A DNA stretch of 64,000 nt from Chryseobacterium viscerum. GTDB taxonomy: Bacteria > Bacteroidota > Bacteroidia > Flavobacteriales > Weeksellaceae. The DNA lies in contig NZ_PPEG02000001.1 in assembly GCF_002899945.2 (NCBI RefSeq), positions 727,601-791,600 of the forward strand, read 5' to 3'. The translations under genes and the position numbers were made by a program. Shown piece by piece: positions 1 to 7,076 of the stretch. Under the pieces are notes generated by a model. It was not told where the DNA came from and did no database searches. It saw only the letters and a list, made by a program, of their open reading frames with translations. Numbering within the stretch: the first letter of the stretch is position 1; the number at the start of each line of letters is the position of its first letter.

Positions 1-283
1 GAGAATAGATTCACTTCCTGAAGGATTGAAAGAAACACAGGCAATGAAGTTTCTGGAGAACCTTTTTGAAATTCTAGAATACAAGACAGAAGATGAATTT
101 ATGCAGTATTACCATAACCAATGGAATAAAATGCAGTCGAAGTCAAGATTTGACTTTATTTATAAAAAAGATGCGGAACAGCTTATTAAAGACTTTACAG
201 CATTAGGCTTCCCAGAATTTTTACCAGACGGCAAGAGATGCTTCTATGAAGTTCCGTTTAATGATTTTAAAAACAAATTTTAA
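1..283 (+). CDS. mutL: DNA mismatch repair protein MutL, C-terminal end (partial)
   Basis: The reading frame is already open at base 2, so this is the tail of a gene that begins before the window. About 93 residues are visible. The last 35 (a D-A-E-Q-L-I helix, then G-F-P-E-F-L-P-D-G-K-R and a short strand ending F-K-N-K-F) resemble the end of the MutL dimerisation domain, where a helix is followed by a P-x-G-K/R turn and a final strand. MutL couples MutS mismatch recognition to strand repair. The neighbouring rhomboid gene starts 5 bases downstream, and mutL next to a rhomboid gene is an arrangement I associate with flavobacteria. The catalytic N-terminal part is outside the window, so the name rests on a short segment and gene order. 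Confidence 0.6.
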   Translation, partial: RIDSLPEGLKETQAMKFLENLFEILEYKTEDEFMQYYHNQWNKMQSKSRFDFIYKKDAEQLIKDFTALGFPEFLPDGKRCFYEVPFNDFKNKF

Positions 284-288
284 AAAAT

Positions 289-1017
289 ATGTTTAACAAT
301 ATACCGCCGATTACAAGGAACATTATAATAATCAATGTTATAGTTTTCATTATAACTTCTTTACTTGGAGATAAGATTGTCGAGTATCTCGCAGCCTTTT
401 ATCCATTTTCTCCTTTTTTTCATTCATGGCAGGTGATTACTCATATGTTTATGCATGGAAGTATTATGCATATCTTGTTTAATATGATGACGCTTTTCAG
501 CTTTGGGCCTATTCTAGAGCAGTCATTAGGAGACAGAAAGTATTTGATTTTATACTTTGCAAGCGGTCTAGGGGCGTTTTTCCTTTTTAACCTATGGAAC
601 TTTGTAGAAGTTCAGCAGATATCGGGCGAGCTACAGCAGTTAGGCTTTAATGTAAATGCCTATATGTCGGGAGCAAGTGTTGAATTTGCAGGAAATGCGG
701 ATGCTATTCTTAAGCAGAAAGAATTACTGGGAAGTTTAAAAGGAATTGTCGCAACACCAATGGTAGGAGCTTCCGGAGCTATTTTCGGAGTAGTAGCCGC
801 ATTTGCAACCCTATATCCCGATTCTAAAATTGGAATCATGTTTATTCCTGTTCCGATTAAAGTAAAATATCTCCTTCCAATTATTGTTGTTGTTTCTGTA
901 TACCTTGGTCTTTCCGGTAATGGAGGCGGCATTGCTCACTTAGCTCACGTAGGAGGAGCTTTGGTAGGATGGCTGTTGGCACTGAGTTGGAAAAAACATT
1001 TGTATAGATTCAATTAA
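289..1017 (+). CDS. Rhomboid family intramembrane serine protease
   Basis: A 242-residue polytopic membrane protein. The catalytic serine lies in G-A-S-G-A-I-F-G (Ser162) and the catalytic histidine in A-H-V-G-G-A (His220). The early H-x-x-x-H-I-x-F-N-M motif of bacterial rhomboids (around residues 57-65) is also present. Rhomboids cut transmembrane helices of other membrane proteins within the bilayer. A poorly conserved stretch of about 45 residues (roughly 105-150) sits before the Ser helix and looks like an enlarged loop. The ATG at 289 follows the upstream stop directly, so the gene is probably cotranscribed with the mutL-like gene and the two membrane-anchored hydrolases downstream. The substrate is unknown. 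Confidence 0.93.
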   Translation: MFNNIPPITRNIIIINVIVFIITSLLGDKIVEYLAAFYPFSPFFHSWQVITHMFMHGSIMHILFNMMTLFSFGPILEQSLGDRKYLILYFASGLGAFFLFNLWNFVEVQQISGELQQLGFNVNAYMSGASVEFAGNADAILKQKELLGSLKGIVATPMVGASGAIFGVVAAFATLYPDSKIGIMFIPVPIKVKYLLPIIVVVSVYLGLSGNGGGIAHLAHVGGALVGWLLALSWKKHLYRFN

Positions 1018-1026
1018 AATAACATT

Positions 1027-2019
1027 GTGAAGGTTTTCCGACTCATCCTATTGATTTTACATCTTGGAATTCTATTTTTACTGCTGGGCACTTTATTGAA
1101 TGCCTATGTTCCACCGAAGGTTTTCCCTTGGTTTAATCTGCTTTCTTTAGGTTTCCCGGTGCTTATTATCTTATATGTCATTCTAACAATATTCTGGGTA
1201 TTCAGCTGGAAAAAGAGAGCTTTTGTATTCATGTTTATGGGGTTGGCATTTATCAATCCTGTAAAACGATGGGTCAATTATTCCTCTCCTAAAAAAGGGG
1301 ACGCTGAGATAAAAGTGGTTTCCTTCAATACCAGAGCAGGAGGTAGAGGAAATGAAGGGATTGCACCTTATCTGAAATCTCAGAACGCAGATGTTATTCT
1401 ATTGCAGGAAGATGCTGGGAGAGAATATCAATTTGAAGGCTATCAAAAAGCAAATCCATCTATCGGATTAACTGTTTTGACGAAAAATAAAATTATCAGC
1501 CAGAAAGTTATCGACCCCCAGGACGAAAATCTAAGGGTTCCCGGCTTACAGGTCGATATTGAAATTAATGGTAAAGTATATCGGTTTATTAATGTTTATC
1601 TTAATCCGTTCCGTTTCGAAAAAGAGATGGTGAAGCTTAACGGAAATACCGATGCCAATGAACAAAAGGTAAAAGACGTTATTAAAAGACTTATTCCAAC
1701 CTTTAAGAAACATCAGGATCAGGTAGGTCTGATCCAGCAATCCATTGAAAGTTCACCTTATCCTGTTATTCTAACCGGAGACTTCAATTCTGTTCCTAAT
1801 TCTTATGAATATTACCATCTTTCTGAAGGACTTGAAGATGCATTTTTAACAGCAGGAAAGGGAAGTGCGACCAGTTTTCATGACTATAAATTCCCCATCA
1901 GGATCGACTATGTTTTTTCTTCAAAATCATTACGTGCATTGTCCTATGAAGTAGATCGTTCTGTCAGAATTTCAGATCATTATCCGGTGATTGTAAAGTT
2001 TTCAACAGAGGGTAAGTAA
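1027..2019 (+). CDS. Membrane-anchored endonuclease/exonuclease/phosphatase family protein (copy 1)
   Basis: 330 residues, GTG start. The N-terminal 80 residues hold about three hydrophobic helices ending in a conserved F-I-N-P-V-K-R-W-V-N stretch. A catalytic EEP domain follows: V-S-F-N-T-R (about 98-103), L-L-Q-E (Glu128, metal ligand), G-D-F-N-S-V-P-N-S, R-I-D-Y-V-F and the catalytic S-D-H-Y-P near the C-terminus (Asp317-His318). The EEP fold covers DNases, phosphodiesterases and lipid phosphatases, so the substrate cannot be named. The membrane anchor suggests a catalytic domain held at the inner membrane. It lies 9 bases after the rhomboid gene, and a clear paralogue follows. Confidence 0.88.
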   Translation: MKVFRLILLILHLGILFLLLGTLLNAYVPPKVFPWFNLLSLGFPVLIILYVILTIFWVFSWKKRAFVFMFMGLAFINPVKRWVNYSSPKKGDAEIKVVSFNTRAGGRGNEGIAPYLKSQNADVILLQEDAGREYQFEGYQKANPSIGLTVLTKNKIISQKVIDPQDENLRVPGLQVDIEINGKVYRFINVYLNPFRFEKEMVKLNGNTDANEQKVKDVIKRLIPTFKKHQDQVGLIQQSIESSPYPVILTGDFNSVPNSYEYYHLSEGLEDAFLTAGKGSATSFHDYKFPIRIDYVFSSKSLRALSYEVDRSVRISDHYPVIVKFSTEGK

Positions 2020-2091
2020 TCATAAAAATAGTTAAAGTTTCACTGCTTGGTAGGGTTTTTGCTTAAAAACATCCGTACCAAGACCGTTTTT

Positions 2092-3063
2092 ATGAAGTCG
2101 AATCAGATATTACTATTTATACATATCGTTGTTGCTGTTTTACTCTTATGCACATTAGGGAATGCGTGGATTCCTCCTAATCTTTTGGGGACTCTTAATC
2201 TTCTCTCTCTTGGTTTCCCTTACATCATGGCAACATACCTTATTCTTACGCTGGTATGGGTCTTTAAAAGACAAAAAATTGCTATTGCCTTTGCTTTAGG
2301 GACTCTTGTTTTTGTTAACCCGATCAGACGTTGGGTCAACTTTTCTCCCAAAACAGAAAATTTAAAAACAATTCGGGATATCAAAGTGTTGACTTTCAAT
2401 GTAAAGTATGGAGAATATGGCTGGGATAAAGTAAAAGATTATATCAAAGCACAGGATGCCGACATTATTCTTGTACAGGAAAAAGACACCAATCGCGCAT
2501 TGAGGAGAGATCTTATAAAATATCCTTCAGTTATTCTTAAAACAAAGCATAAAATTGTAAGACAGGCAGAGCTGATTGATGAAAAAGCACGAGGAAATTC
2601 GTTTTATGCTGATATAGATATCAATGGAAAAATTATCAGAATTATAAATGTCTATCTGGAACCCTTCAGACTTCATAAATCAATGTTTACAAAGCTCGAT
2701 GCACTAGGTTTTGGGAATGTTTCTACCTTGTTATCTCATATGACACCTACATTTCAGGCGCATGAAGATCAGGTGAAAAGAATCAGAAAAATGGTAGATC
2801 TATCACCCTATCCGGTTATTCTAGCCGGTGATTTCAACTCTGTTCCCAATTCTTATGAATATTATAACCTCGGAAAAGATCTTCAGGATGCTTTTTTGGT
2901 GGCAGGAAAGGGAAGTGCAAGCAGTTTTCATGATTATAAAGTCCCTTTAAGGATCGATTATATCTTTACTTCGAAATCAATTATTCCACTAAGTTATAAA
3001 GTAGACCAGTCTGTGAAATTATCGGATCACTATCCTGTAATTGCAGAATTTCTGCTAAATTAG
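2092..3063 (+). CDS. Membrane-anchored endonuclease/exonuclease/phosphatase family protein (copy 2)
   Basis: About 323 residues from the ATG at 2092. The frame is open further upstream to a TTG at 2047, but alignment with copy 1 (M-K-x-x-x-I-L-L-x-x-H at the start of the first helix) favours 2092. It has the same layout: three N-terminal membrane segments, a V-N-P-I-R-R-W-V-N junction, then an EEP domain with L-T-F-N-V-K, V-Q-E-K, G-D-F-N-S-V-P-N-S-Y-E-Y-Y, R-I-D-Y-I-F and S-D-H-Y-P. Both catalytic halves are complete, so neither copy looks decayed. The pair is a tandem duplication that has since diverged. It starts 72 bases after copy 1 and ends 4 bases before a lipoprotein gene. Confidence 0.86.
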   Translation: MKSNQILLFIHIVVAVLLLCTLGNAWIPPNLLGTLNLLSLGFPYIMATYLILTLVWVFKRQKIAIAFALGTLVFVNPIRRWVNFSPKTENLKTIRDIKVLTFNVKYGEYGWDKVKDYIKAQDADIILVQEKDTNRALRRDLIKYPSVILKTKHKIVRQAELIDEKARGNSFYADIDINGKIIRIINVYLEPFRLHKSMFTKLDALGFGNVSTLLSHMTPTFQAHEDQVKRIRKMVDLSPYPVILAGDFNSVPNSYEYYNLGKDLQDAFLVAGKGSASSFHDYKVPLRIDYIFTSKSIIPLSYKVDQSVKLSDHYPVIAEFLLN

Positions 3064-3067
3064 TTCC

Positions 3068-3430
3068 ATGAAAAATTTACTGTCTGCGATTTTTATTTTT
3101 ACAATTCTCTTCACCGCCTGCTCTAAGAAAGAATCTCCGGGTTTCGCTGCTGAACAGGATGTTAAGATGCATTATGACACTGTTGCTGTTGATTCCTTTT
3201 CTACAGGAGCTGTTTCAGTAGATATTGCCCGTAAGATAAGAATGTCCTCGCCCCAATATCTGGACTCTGTAAAACAGGCTAAAAAGCTTCAGGCAGAAGA
3301 AAGTAAGCTTAAAGCAGAGCTTGAAAAAGAGAACAAAGCAAAACAGGAAGAAGAAAAGAAAAAAACAGACGCAGAAAAGAAGAATAAAGCTTCAGAAACA
3401 CCATCTGCACAAAATACCAAACCAGAATAA
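3068..3430 (+). CDS. Small lipoprotein with Lys/Glu-rich tail, unknown function
   Basis: 120 residues. The N-terminus is a lipoprotein signal (M-K-N-L-L, a hydrophobic core, then lipobox F-T-A-C with Cys18). The C-terminal half, from about residue 68, is almost entirely Lys, Glu, Ala and Gln and probably forms a charged helix or coiled coil. No known domain is recognised. The start lies 4 bases after the preceding stop, so it is probably the next gene of the same operon. A periplasm-facing or surface lipoprotein is the most that can be inferred. Confidence 0.72.
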   Translation: MKNLLSAIFIFTILFTACSKKESPGFAAEQDVKMHYDTVAVDSFSTGAVSVDIARKIRMSSPQYLDSVKQAKKLQAEESKLKAELEKENKAKQEEEKKKTDAEKKNKASETPSAQNTKPE

Positions 3431-3455
3431 ATCAATATCATTAAAAATATATAAT

Positions 3456-3899
3456 ATGAAAAAGCAAATCCTGGCAGCTGTAGTGATCTCAATATTCACT
3501 GTAGCATGCACAAAATCAACTACAAAAACAGAACAAGTAGAAAGTTCTGACGGCTCAGTTACTACGACCACAACTACAGTTACGGAAACGCCTGATGTTG
3601 TTGATAGTGCCAAAGTCAACAAAACAAAAGAGGACGTTAAGGCTAAAGTAGATGAAGCTGGAAATAAGATAGATAATGCTGCCCAAAAAGCTAAAGATAA
3701 AATTGATGCCACTGCAGACAAGACAAAACAGGATCTTCACAAGGCAGGACAAGATATCAAAACTGAAGCGAACAAAGTTGGGAAAGATATTAAAAGCGGT
3801 GCGCAGGAAGTAGGAAAAGATGCAAAAGATGCCGCCAAAAAAGGAGCTTCAAAAGTAGAGGAAGCTGCTAAAAAAGTAAAAGAAGACTTAAGCAAGTAA
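3456..3899 (+). CDS. LEA-like/YtxH-type repeat lipoprotein
   Basis: 147 residues from the ATG at 3456, where a proper lipoprotein signal begins (M-K-K-Q-I-L ... F-T-V-A-C). The frame is open upstream to 3321, but that part overlaps the previous gene and would bury the signal. After a Thr-rich linker, residues 50-147 are low-complexity Ala/Lys/Asp with reiterated D-K-x-K-x-x, K-V-G-K-D-I-K and A-A-K-K motifs. Such 11-residue-like amphipathic helix repeats occur in LEA-type desiccation or stress proteins. A protective or envelope-spacing role is plausible but not shown. A strong terminator follows immediately, so this is the last gene of the unit that starts near mutL. Confidence 0.75.
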   Translation: MKKQILAAVVISIFTVACTKSTTKTEQVESSDGSVTTTTTTVTETPDVVDSAKVNKTKEDVKAKVDEAGNKIDNAAQKAKDKIDATADKTKQDLHKAGQDIKTEANKVGKDIKSGAQEVGKDAKDAAKKGASKVEEAAKKVKEDLSK

Positions 3900-3905
3900 A
3901 ATAAG

Positions 3906-3938
3906 AAGCCGCAACTCAATGAGATTGCGGCTTTTTTT
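3906..3938 (+). terminator. Rho-independent terminator after the LEA-like gene
   Basis: The stem is AAGCCGCAACTC (3906-3917) with GAGATTGCGGCTT (3921-3933), closed by a tiny AATG-type loop and one mismatch, then a run of T. It lies 6 bases after the stop at 3899. Confidence 0.88.
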
Positions 3939-3969
3939 ATTCATTAATTTGAAAGGAAAATTCTTTCTC

Positions 3970-5484
3970 TTATTTATTCATTTCCAGCAAGGGCTCAATA
4001 TATTCCCGGTCATTGCTCAACCTTGGCACTTTATTTTGCCCTCCCAGTTTTCCTTTGGCCTCCAGCCAATGATAGAAAAGGTTATTTTTAGCGATGTGTA
4101 CAATAGGTCTTTTAAGAGTTATATTATTGTACCTTTTCGCTTCATAGTCAGAGTTGATGGTCTTTAAATGCTTATCAAAAGCATCAACGAAGCTATCCAG
4201 ATTATCCGGATGCTGGCTGAATTCAAAGATCCATTCATGAGCACCCCCTTCATTTTCTTTCATAAACACCGGGGCTCCTGTAAAATCAGTGATTTGTGCT
4301 CCTGTGGCTTCACAAGCTCTTGCCAGGGCAGATTCTACATTAGTGATCATCAGTTCCTCCCCAAAAGCATTGATATAGTGTTTGGTTCTTCCTGTTATTT
4401 TTATTCTGAAAGGGTTTGTCGAAGTAAAGACTACCGTATCGCCTATGAGATATCTCCATAGACCGCCGTTGGTTGTGATAACCATAGCATAGTTTTTTCC
4501 AACTTCCACATCTTCCAGACTTACGACTTTTGGATTCGAAAAATGAAACTGATCCATGGGAATAAATTCGTAAAATATTCCATAGTCCAGCATCAGAAGC
4601 ATTTCATCACTGTCAGATCTATCCTGTATACCGAAGAACCCTTCAGAAGCATTATAAATTTCGTAGTAATTGATGTTTTTTCCGATGATCTGTCGGAATT
4701 GCTCCCTGTAGGGCTTAAAGCTGATTCCACCGTGAAAAAACACCTCCAAATTGGGCCACAGCTCAGAAACATTTTCTACATTCGTCTCCTTTAATACTCT
4801 TTGAAGAAGAACCATCATCCAGCTGGGTACCCCAAGGATACTTCCCACATCTTCATTTTTTACTTCAGAGGTAATCGCTTTCAGCTTGCTTTCCCATTCT
4901 CCCATCAAAGAAACCTTCTTGCTGGGAGTTGTCGTTATTTCTACCCAAAACGGGAGATTATCGATCAAAATAGCAGATAAATCGCCAAATTTGGTATTAA
5001 AGTCTGCATACAATTCAGAACTTCCGCCTAAACGTAAGTTTTTATAATTAAAAAGCTGATTTTCAGGATGATTATTGGCGTAAATGGAAACCATATCTTT
5101 TCCGGCTTTCATATGGCAGTATTCAAGACTTTCCGTTGAAATAGGAATGAATTTACTTTTCGCATTTGTTGTTCCAGAGGATTTTGCAAAATGTTTGATA
5201 TAACCGGGCCAGCTTACATCTTTTTGTCCCTGTCTTGCTTTTTCAATATAAGGCTCCATTTCTTCGTACGTAACAATAGGAACTTTGTTTTTAAAATCCT
5301 GATAACTTGATATAGAATTGAATCCGTATAATTTACCATACTCCGTATCTTCTGCATGAAACAGCTGAGAAAAGAGTATACCTTTCTGTGTTTCAATGGG
5401 ATGGTCCATGAAATTTTGTATCTGATCTATCCTTTGACGGATAAACCAATTGACTACAGTATTGAAAAGTGCTTTGGTTGCCAT
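3970..5484 (-). CDS. GH3 family acyl-adenylate-forming protein
   Basis: 504 residues, close to the usual bacterial GH3 length. Motifs of the adenylate-forming GH3 superfamily are present in order: K-S-S-G-T-T-N-A-K-S-K (101-111, phosphate-binding loop), Y-N-A-S-E-G-F-F-G-I (277-286), W-R-Y-L-I-G-D-T (343-350) and G-R-T-K-H-Y-I-N-A-F-G-E-E-L (365-378). Plant members conjugate amino acids to jasmonate or auxin; the bacterial substrates are largely unknown, so only acyl acid activation by ATP can be predicted. The gene stands alone. A TATATTTG -7 element (complement of 5490-5497) lies only 5 bases before the ATG, so the mRNA may be nearly leaderless. Confidence 0.9.
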   Translation of the reverse strand: MATKALFNTVVNWFIRQRIDQIQNFMDHPIETQKGILFSQLFHAEDTEYGKLYGFNSISSYQDFKNKVPIVTYEEMEPYIEKARQGQKDVSWPGYIKHFAKSSGTTNAKSKFIPISTESLEYCHMKAGKDMVSIYANNHPENQLFNYKNLRLGGSSELYADFNTKFGDLSAILIDNLPFWVEITTTPSKKVSLMGEWESKLKAITSEVKNEDVGSILGVPSWMMVLLQRVLKETNVENVSELWPNLEVFFHGGISFKPYREQFRQIIGKNINYYEIYNASEGFFGIQDRSDSDEMLLMLDYGIFYEFIPMDQFHFSNPKVVSLEDVEVGKNYAMVITTNGGLWRYLIGDTVVFTSTNPFRIKITGRTKHYINAFGEELMITNVESALARACEATGAQITDFTGAPVFMKENEGGAHEWIFEFSQHPDNLDSFVDAFDKHLKTINSDYEAKRYNNITLKRPIVHIAKNNLFYHWLEAKGKLGGQNKVPRLSNDREYIEPLLEMNK

Positions 5485-5537
5485 TCCAACAAATATAATG
5501 ATATTTGAATTTTTAGGAAATTTTTTCAGAAATTAAA

Positions 5538-5569
5538 TAAAAAAACCGTTACAAAATATGTAACGGTTT
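5538..5569 (-). terminator. Terminator after the bacilliredoxin gene
   Basis: A perfect 11-bp stem, AAACCGTTACA (5543-5553) with TGTAACGGTTT (5559-5569), has an AAATA loop. Read on the minus strand it is followed by a T run (the A tract at 5538-5545). It lies about 20 bases past the stop of the bacilliredoxin gene. Confidence 0.88.
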
Positions 5570-5589
5570 GATATTTAGATTGTTGTTTC

Positions 5590-6000
5590 TTAACAATACT
5601 CGTCGTATGCTGCCTGAAGGTTGGCTGCAATAGCTCCTGCAGGGTTTCCTTCGATGTGGTGTCTTTCCAACATGTGAACCAATTCACCATCTTTGAAAAG
5701 CGCTACGCACGGAGAGCTTGGTGGGAATGGAGCAAGGTGTTTTCTTGCTTCTACCACAGCTTCTGTATCGAATCCTGCAAATACAGTTGTTAAGTGATCC
5801 GGTTTTTTATCTCCCGTCAAAGAGTATACTACCCCTGGTCTTGCAGCTCCTGCAGCACATCCACATACGGAGTTGATTACCAATAGTGTAGTTCCAGACT
5901 GCTTCAGTGCATCTTCTACCTGAACCGGAGTTGTTAAATCCTGGAAACCTTTATCTGTAAGCTCTGCCTTCATTGGCATTACTAAATCTGTTGGATACAT
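5590..6000 (-). CDS. BrxA/BrxB family bacilliredoxin
   Basis: 136 residues, the normal length of the YphP/YqiW (DUF1094) family. The signature M-Y-P-x-x-L-V-x-P-M opens the protein and the redox site is V-C-G-C-A-A (Cys46-Gly-Cys48), the unusual CGC version of a thioredoxin-like active site. In Bacillus these proteins remove bacillithiol from S-bacillithiolated proteins after oxidative stress. Whether this organism uses bacillithiol cannot be told from the window, so the exact thiol partner is inferred. It is a single-gene unit with its own consensus promoter and terminator. Confidence 0.94.
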   Translation of the reverse strand: MYPTDLVMPMKAELTDKGFQDLTTPVQVEDALKQSGTTLLVINSVCGCAAGAARPGVVYSLTGDKKPDHLTTVFAGFDTEAVVEARKHLAPFPPSSPCVALFKDGELVHMLERHHIEGNPAGAIAANLQAAYDEYC

Positions 6001-6021
6001 ATATTTTGTTTTTTATCGCTA

Positions 6022-6052
6022 CAAAGTTAAGAAATTCTTTGCGTTTGTTCAA
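6022..6052 (-). promoter_or_regulatory. Promoter of the bacilliredoxin gene
   Basis: On the minus strand, TTG (complement of 6050-6052), a 20-base spacer and TAACTTTG (complement of 6022-6029) match the Bacteroidota consensus TTG-N19/20-TAnnTTTG. The -7 element lies 21 bases upstream of the ATG at 6000. Confidence 0.8.
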
Positions 6053-6458
6053 TATATAAAAACTATCAATCGTTTAGTCATATAAAATTAACCAGATATT
6101 AATATTGTAATAATATTTAAAAAATGATGAATTAAAATTAGGAATAATAAAATATTAGTATTAAATTTGAAATGATTCTGAAAAACAAACGACCATGAAA
6201 AAAACATTTAAGGCTTTCCCTCGAGCAATCAATCACTTAAATACTTTCTGAAATATGGTAGTATCTTAATTCTTTTTTTTAGTTTAGAATCAAAACTGAT
6301 TAACAAACTTTAATATCCAAGAAAACGAAGCCCGAAACTGAAAAGTTTCGGGCTTGTTTAATCAAATCGATATGCAAAGGTTGTATATCCTTAGTTATGG
6401 AATGAGATACGTGTTGTGTGAGATTTGAAATCAATCCAACTCCCGGAACACGGTCACA
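6053..6458. other. Non-coding spacer with a possible small transcript on the plus strand
   Basis: No convincing gene. On the plus strand there is a TAAATTTG -7-like box (6162-6169) without a clear TTG upstream, then an 18-codon ORF starting at 6194 (M-K-K-T-F-K-A-F-P-R...). A T-rich stretch follows, then a perfect 12-bp hairpin, AAGCCCGAAACT (6328-6339) and its complement (6344-6355) around a GAAA loop. The hairpin can end transcripts from either side and probably serves yqeY on the minus strand. The remainder, 6360-6458, shows nothing recognisable. Confidence 0.5.
6328..6355 (-). terminator. Terminator-like hairpin after yqeY
   Basis: A perfect 12-bp stem, AAGCCCGAAACT / AGTTTCGGGCTT, with a GAAA tetraloop. 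It is about 100 bases downstream of the yqeY stop and has only weak T runs on either strand (GTTTAAT on plus, CGTTTTC on minus). The strand assignment follows the neighbouring gene. Confidence 0.6.
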
Positions 6459-6905
6459 TTATGAAAGGAGCTTCTTAACCATCTCGGAAATACTTTTTCC
6501 GTCTGATCTTCCAGCTAATGCTTTTGAGGCAGCTCCCATTACCTTCCCTAAATCCTTAAGAGATTCAGCTCCGGTTTCAGAAATAATGTTTTTTATTTCT
6601 GTTTCTAATTCTTCAGCAGAAAGCTGTTTAGGTAAAAATTTCTCAATGACTTTCATTTGAGCGTCTTCTACTTCCGCCAGATCCTGTCTGCCCTGAGCTG
6701 AAAACTGTTCGAAAGAATCTTTACGCTGTTTGATCATTCTTTGCAGAATAGCGATCTCCTGTTCAGCAGAAACTTCAGCACCTCTAGCTTCTGTTTTTAA
6801 AAGAAGAATTTGTGCTTTTACAGCACGAAGAGAATCCAGAGCGACTCTGTCTTTTTCTCTCATGGCTGTTTTTATAGCCTCACTGATGATATTTTCTAAA
6901 CTCAT
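6459..6905 (-). CDS. GatB/YqeY domain protein
   Basis: 148 residues, typical of the YqeY family: M-S-L-E-N-I-I...A-M-R-x-K-D at the N-terminus, L-x-x-L-R-A-V-K-A-Q-I, an I-x-x-L-Q-R-M-I-K-Q-R-K-D-S motif near residue 55, and the closing G-K-V-M-G-A-A-S-K-A-L-A-G-R-S-D-G with a terminal helix. The domain resembles the tRNA-binding tail of GatB and free-standing members are thought to interact with tRNA, but their role is not settled. It lies downstream of ftsZ, separated by a 171-base spacer with a perfect inverted repeat, and may be read through from the dcw operon. Confidence 0.93.
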   Translation of the reverse strand: MSLENIISEAIKTAMREKDRVALDSLRAVKAQILLLKTEARGAEVSAEQEIAILQRMIKQRKDSFEQFSAQGRQDLAEVEDAQMKVIEKFLPKQLSAEELETEIKNIISETGAESLKDLGKVMGAASKALAGRSDGKSISEMVKKLLS

Positions 6906-6910
6906 AAATT

Positions 6911-7073
6911 ATAATTTGAGAATTTGAGAATGAAATAATTTGAAAATAATAAAAGCAATGGTAAATGATTGAGCTTTATATTATTAATTAAAATAATTAG
7001 CTAATACACCGAATTCATACTTTCTAACAGTTGGTTAATTTTCAAATTCTCAAATTATTCCATTTTCAAATTA
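6911..7073. repeat. Interleaved inverted repeats between yqeY and ftsZ
   Basis: ATAATTTGAGAATTTGA (6911-6927) recurs as a perfect 17-bp inverted copy at 7042-7058. TAATTTGAAAAT (6936-6947) recurs as a perfect 12-bp inverted copy at 7062-7073. Because the two pairs are interleaved rather than nested, both stems cannot form as one simple hairpin. Confidence 0.8.
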
Positions 7074-7076
7074 ATT

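Noticed and set aside
3321..3455. Upstream extension of the LEA-like lipoprotein frame
   Set aside because: It overlaps the Lys/Glu-rich end of the previous gene in another frame and would bury a good lipoprotein signal that starts at 3456.
3919..4794. Several open frames opposite the GH3-family gene
   Set aside because: The GH3 protein is full length with all motifs on the other strand; the opposite frames show no domain or signal.
6384..6450. tRNA-like segment in the yqeY spacer
   Set aside because: No acceptor-stem pairing or GGTTCGA T-loop could be found; no tRNA was seen anywhere in the window.
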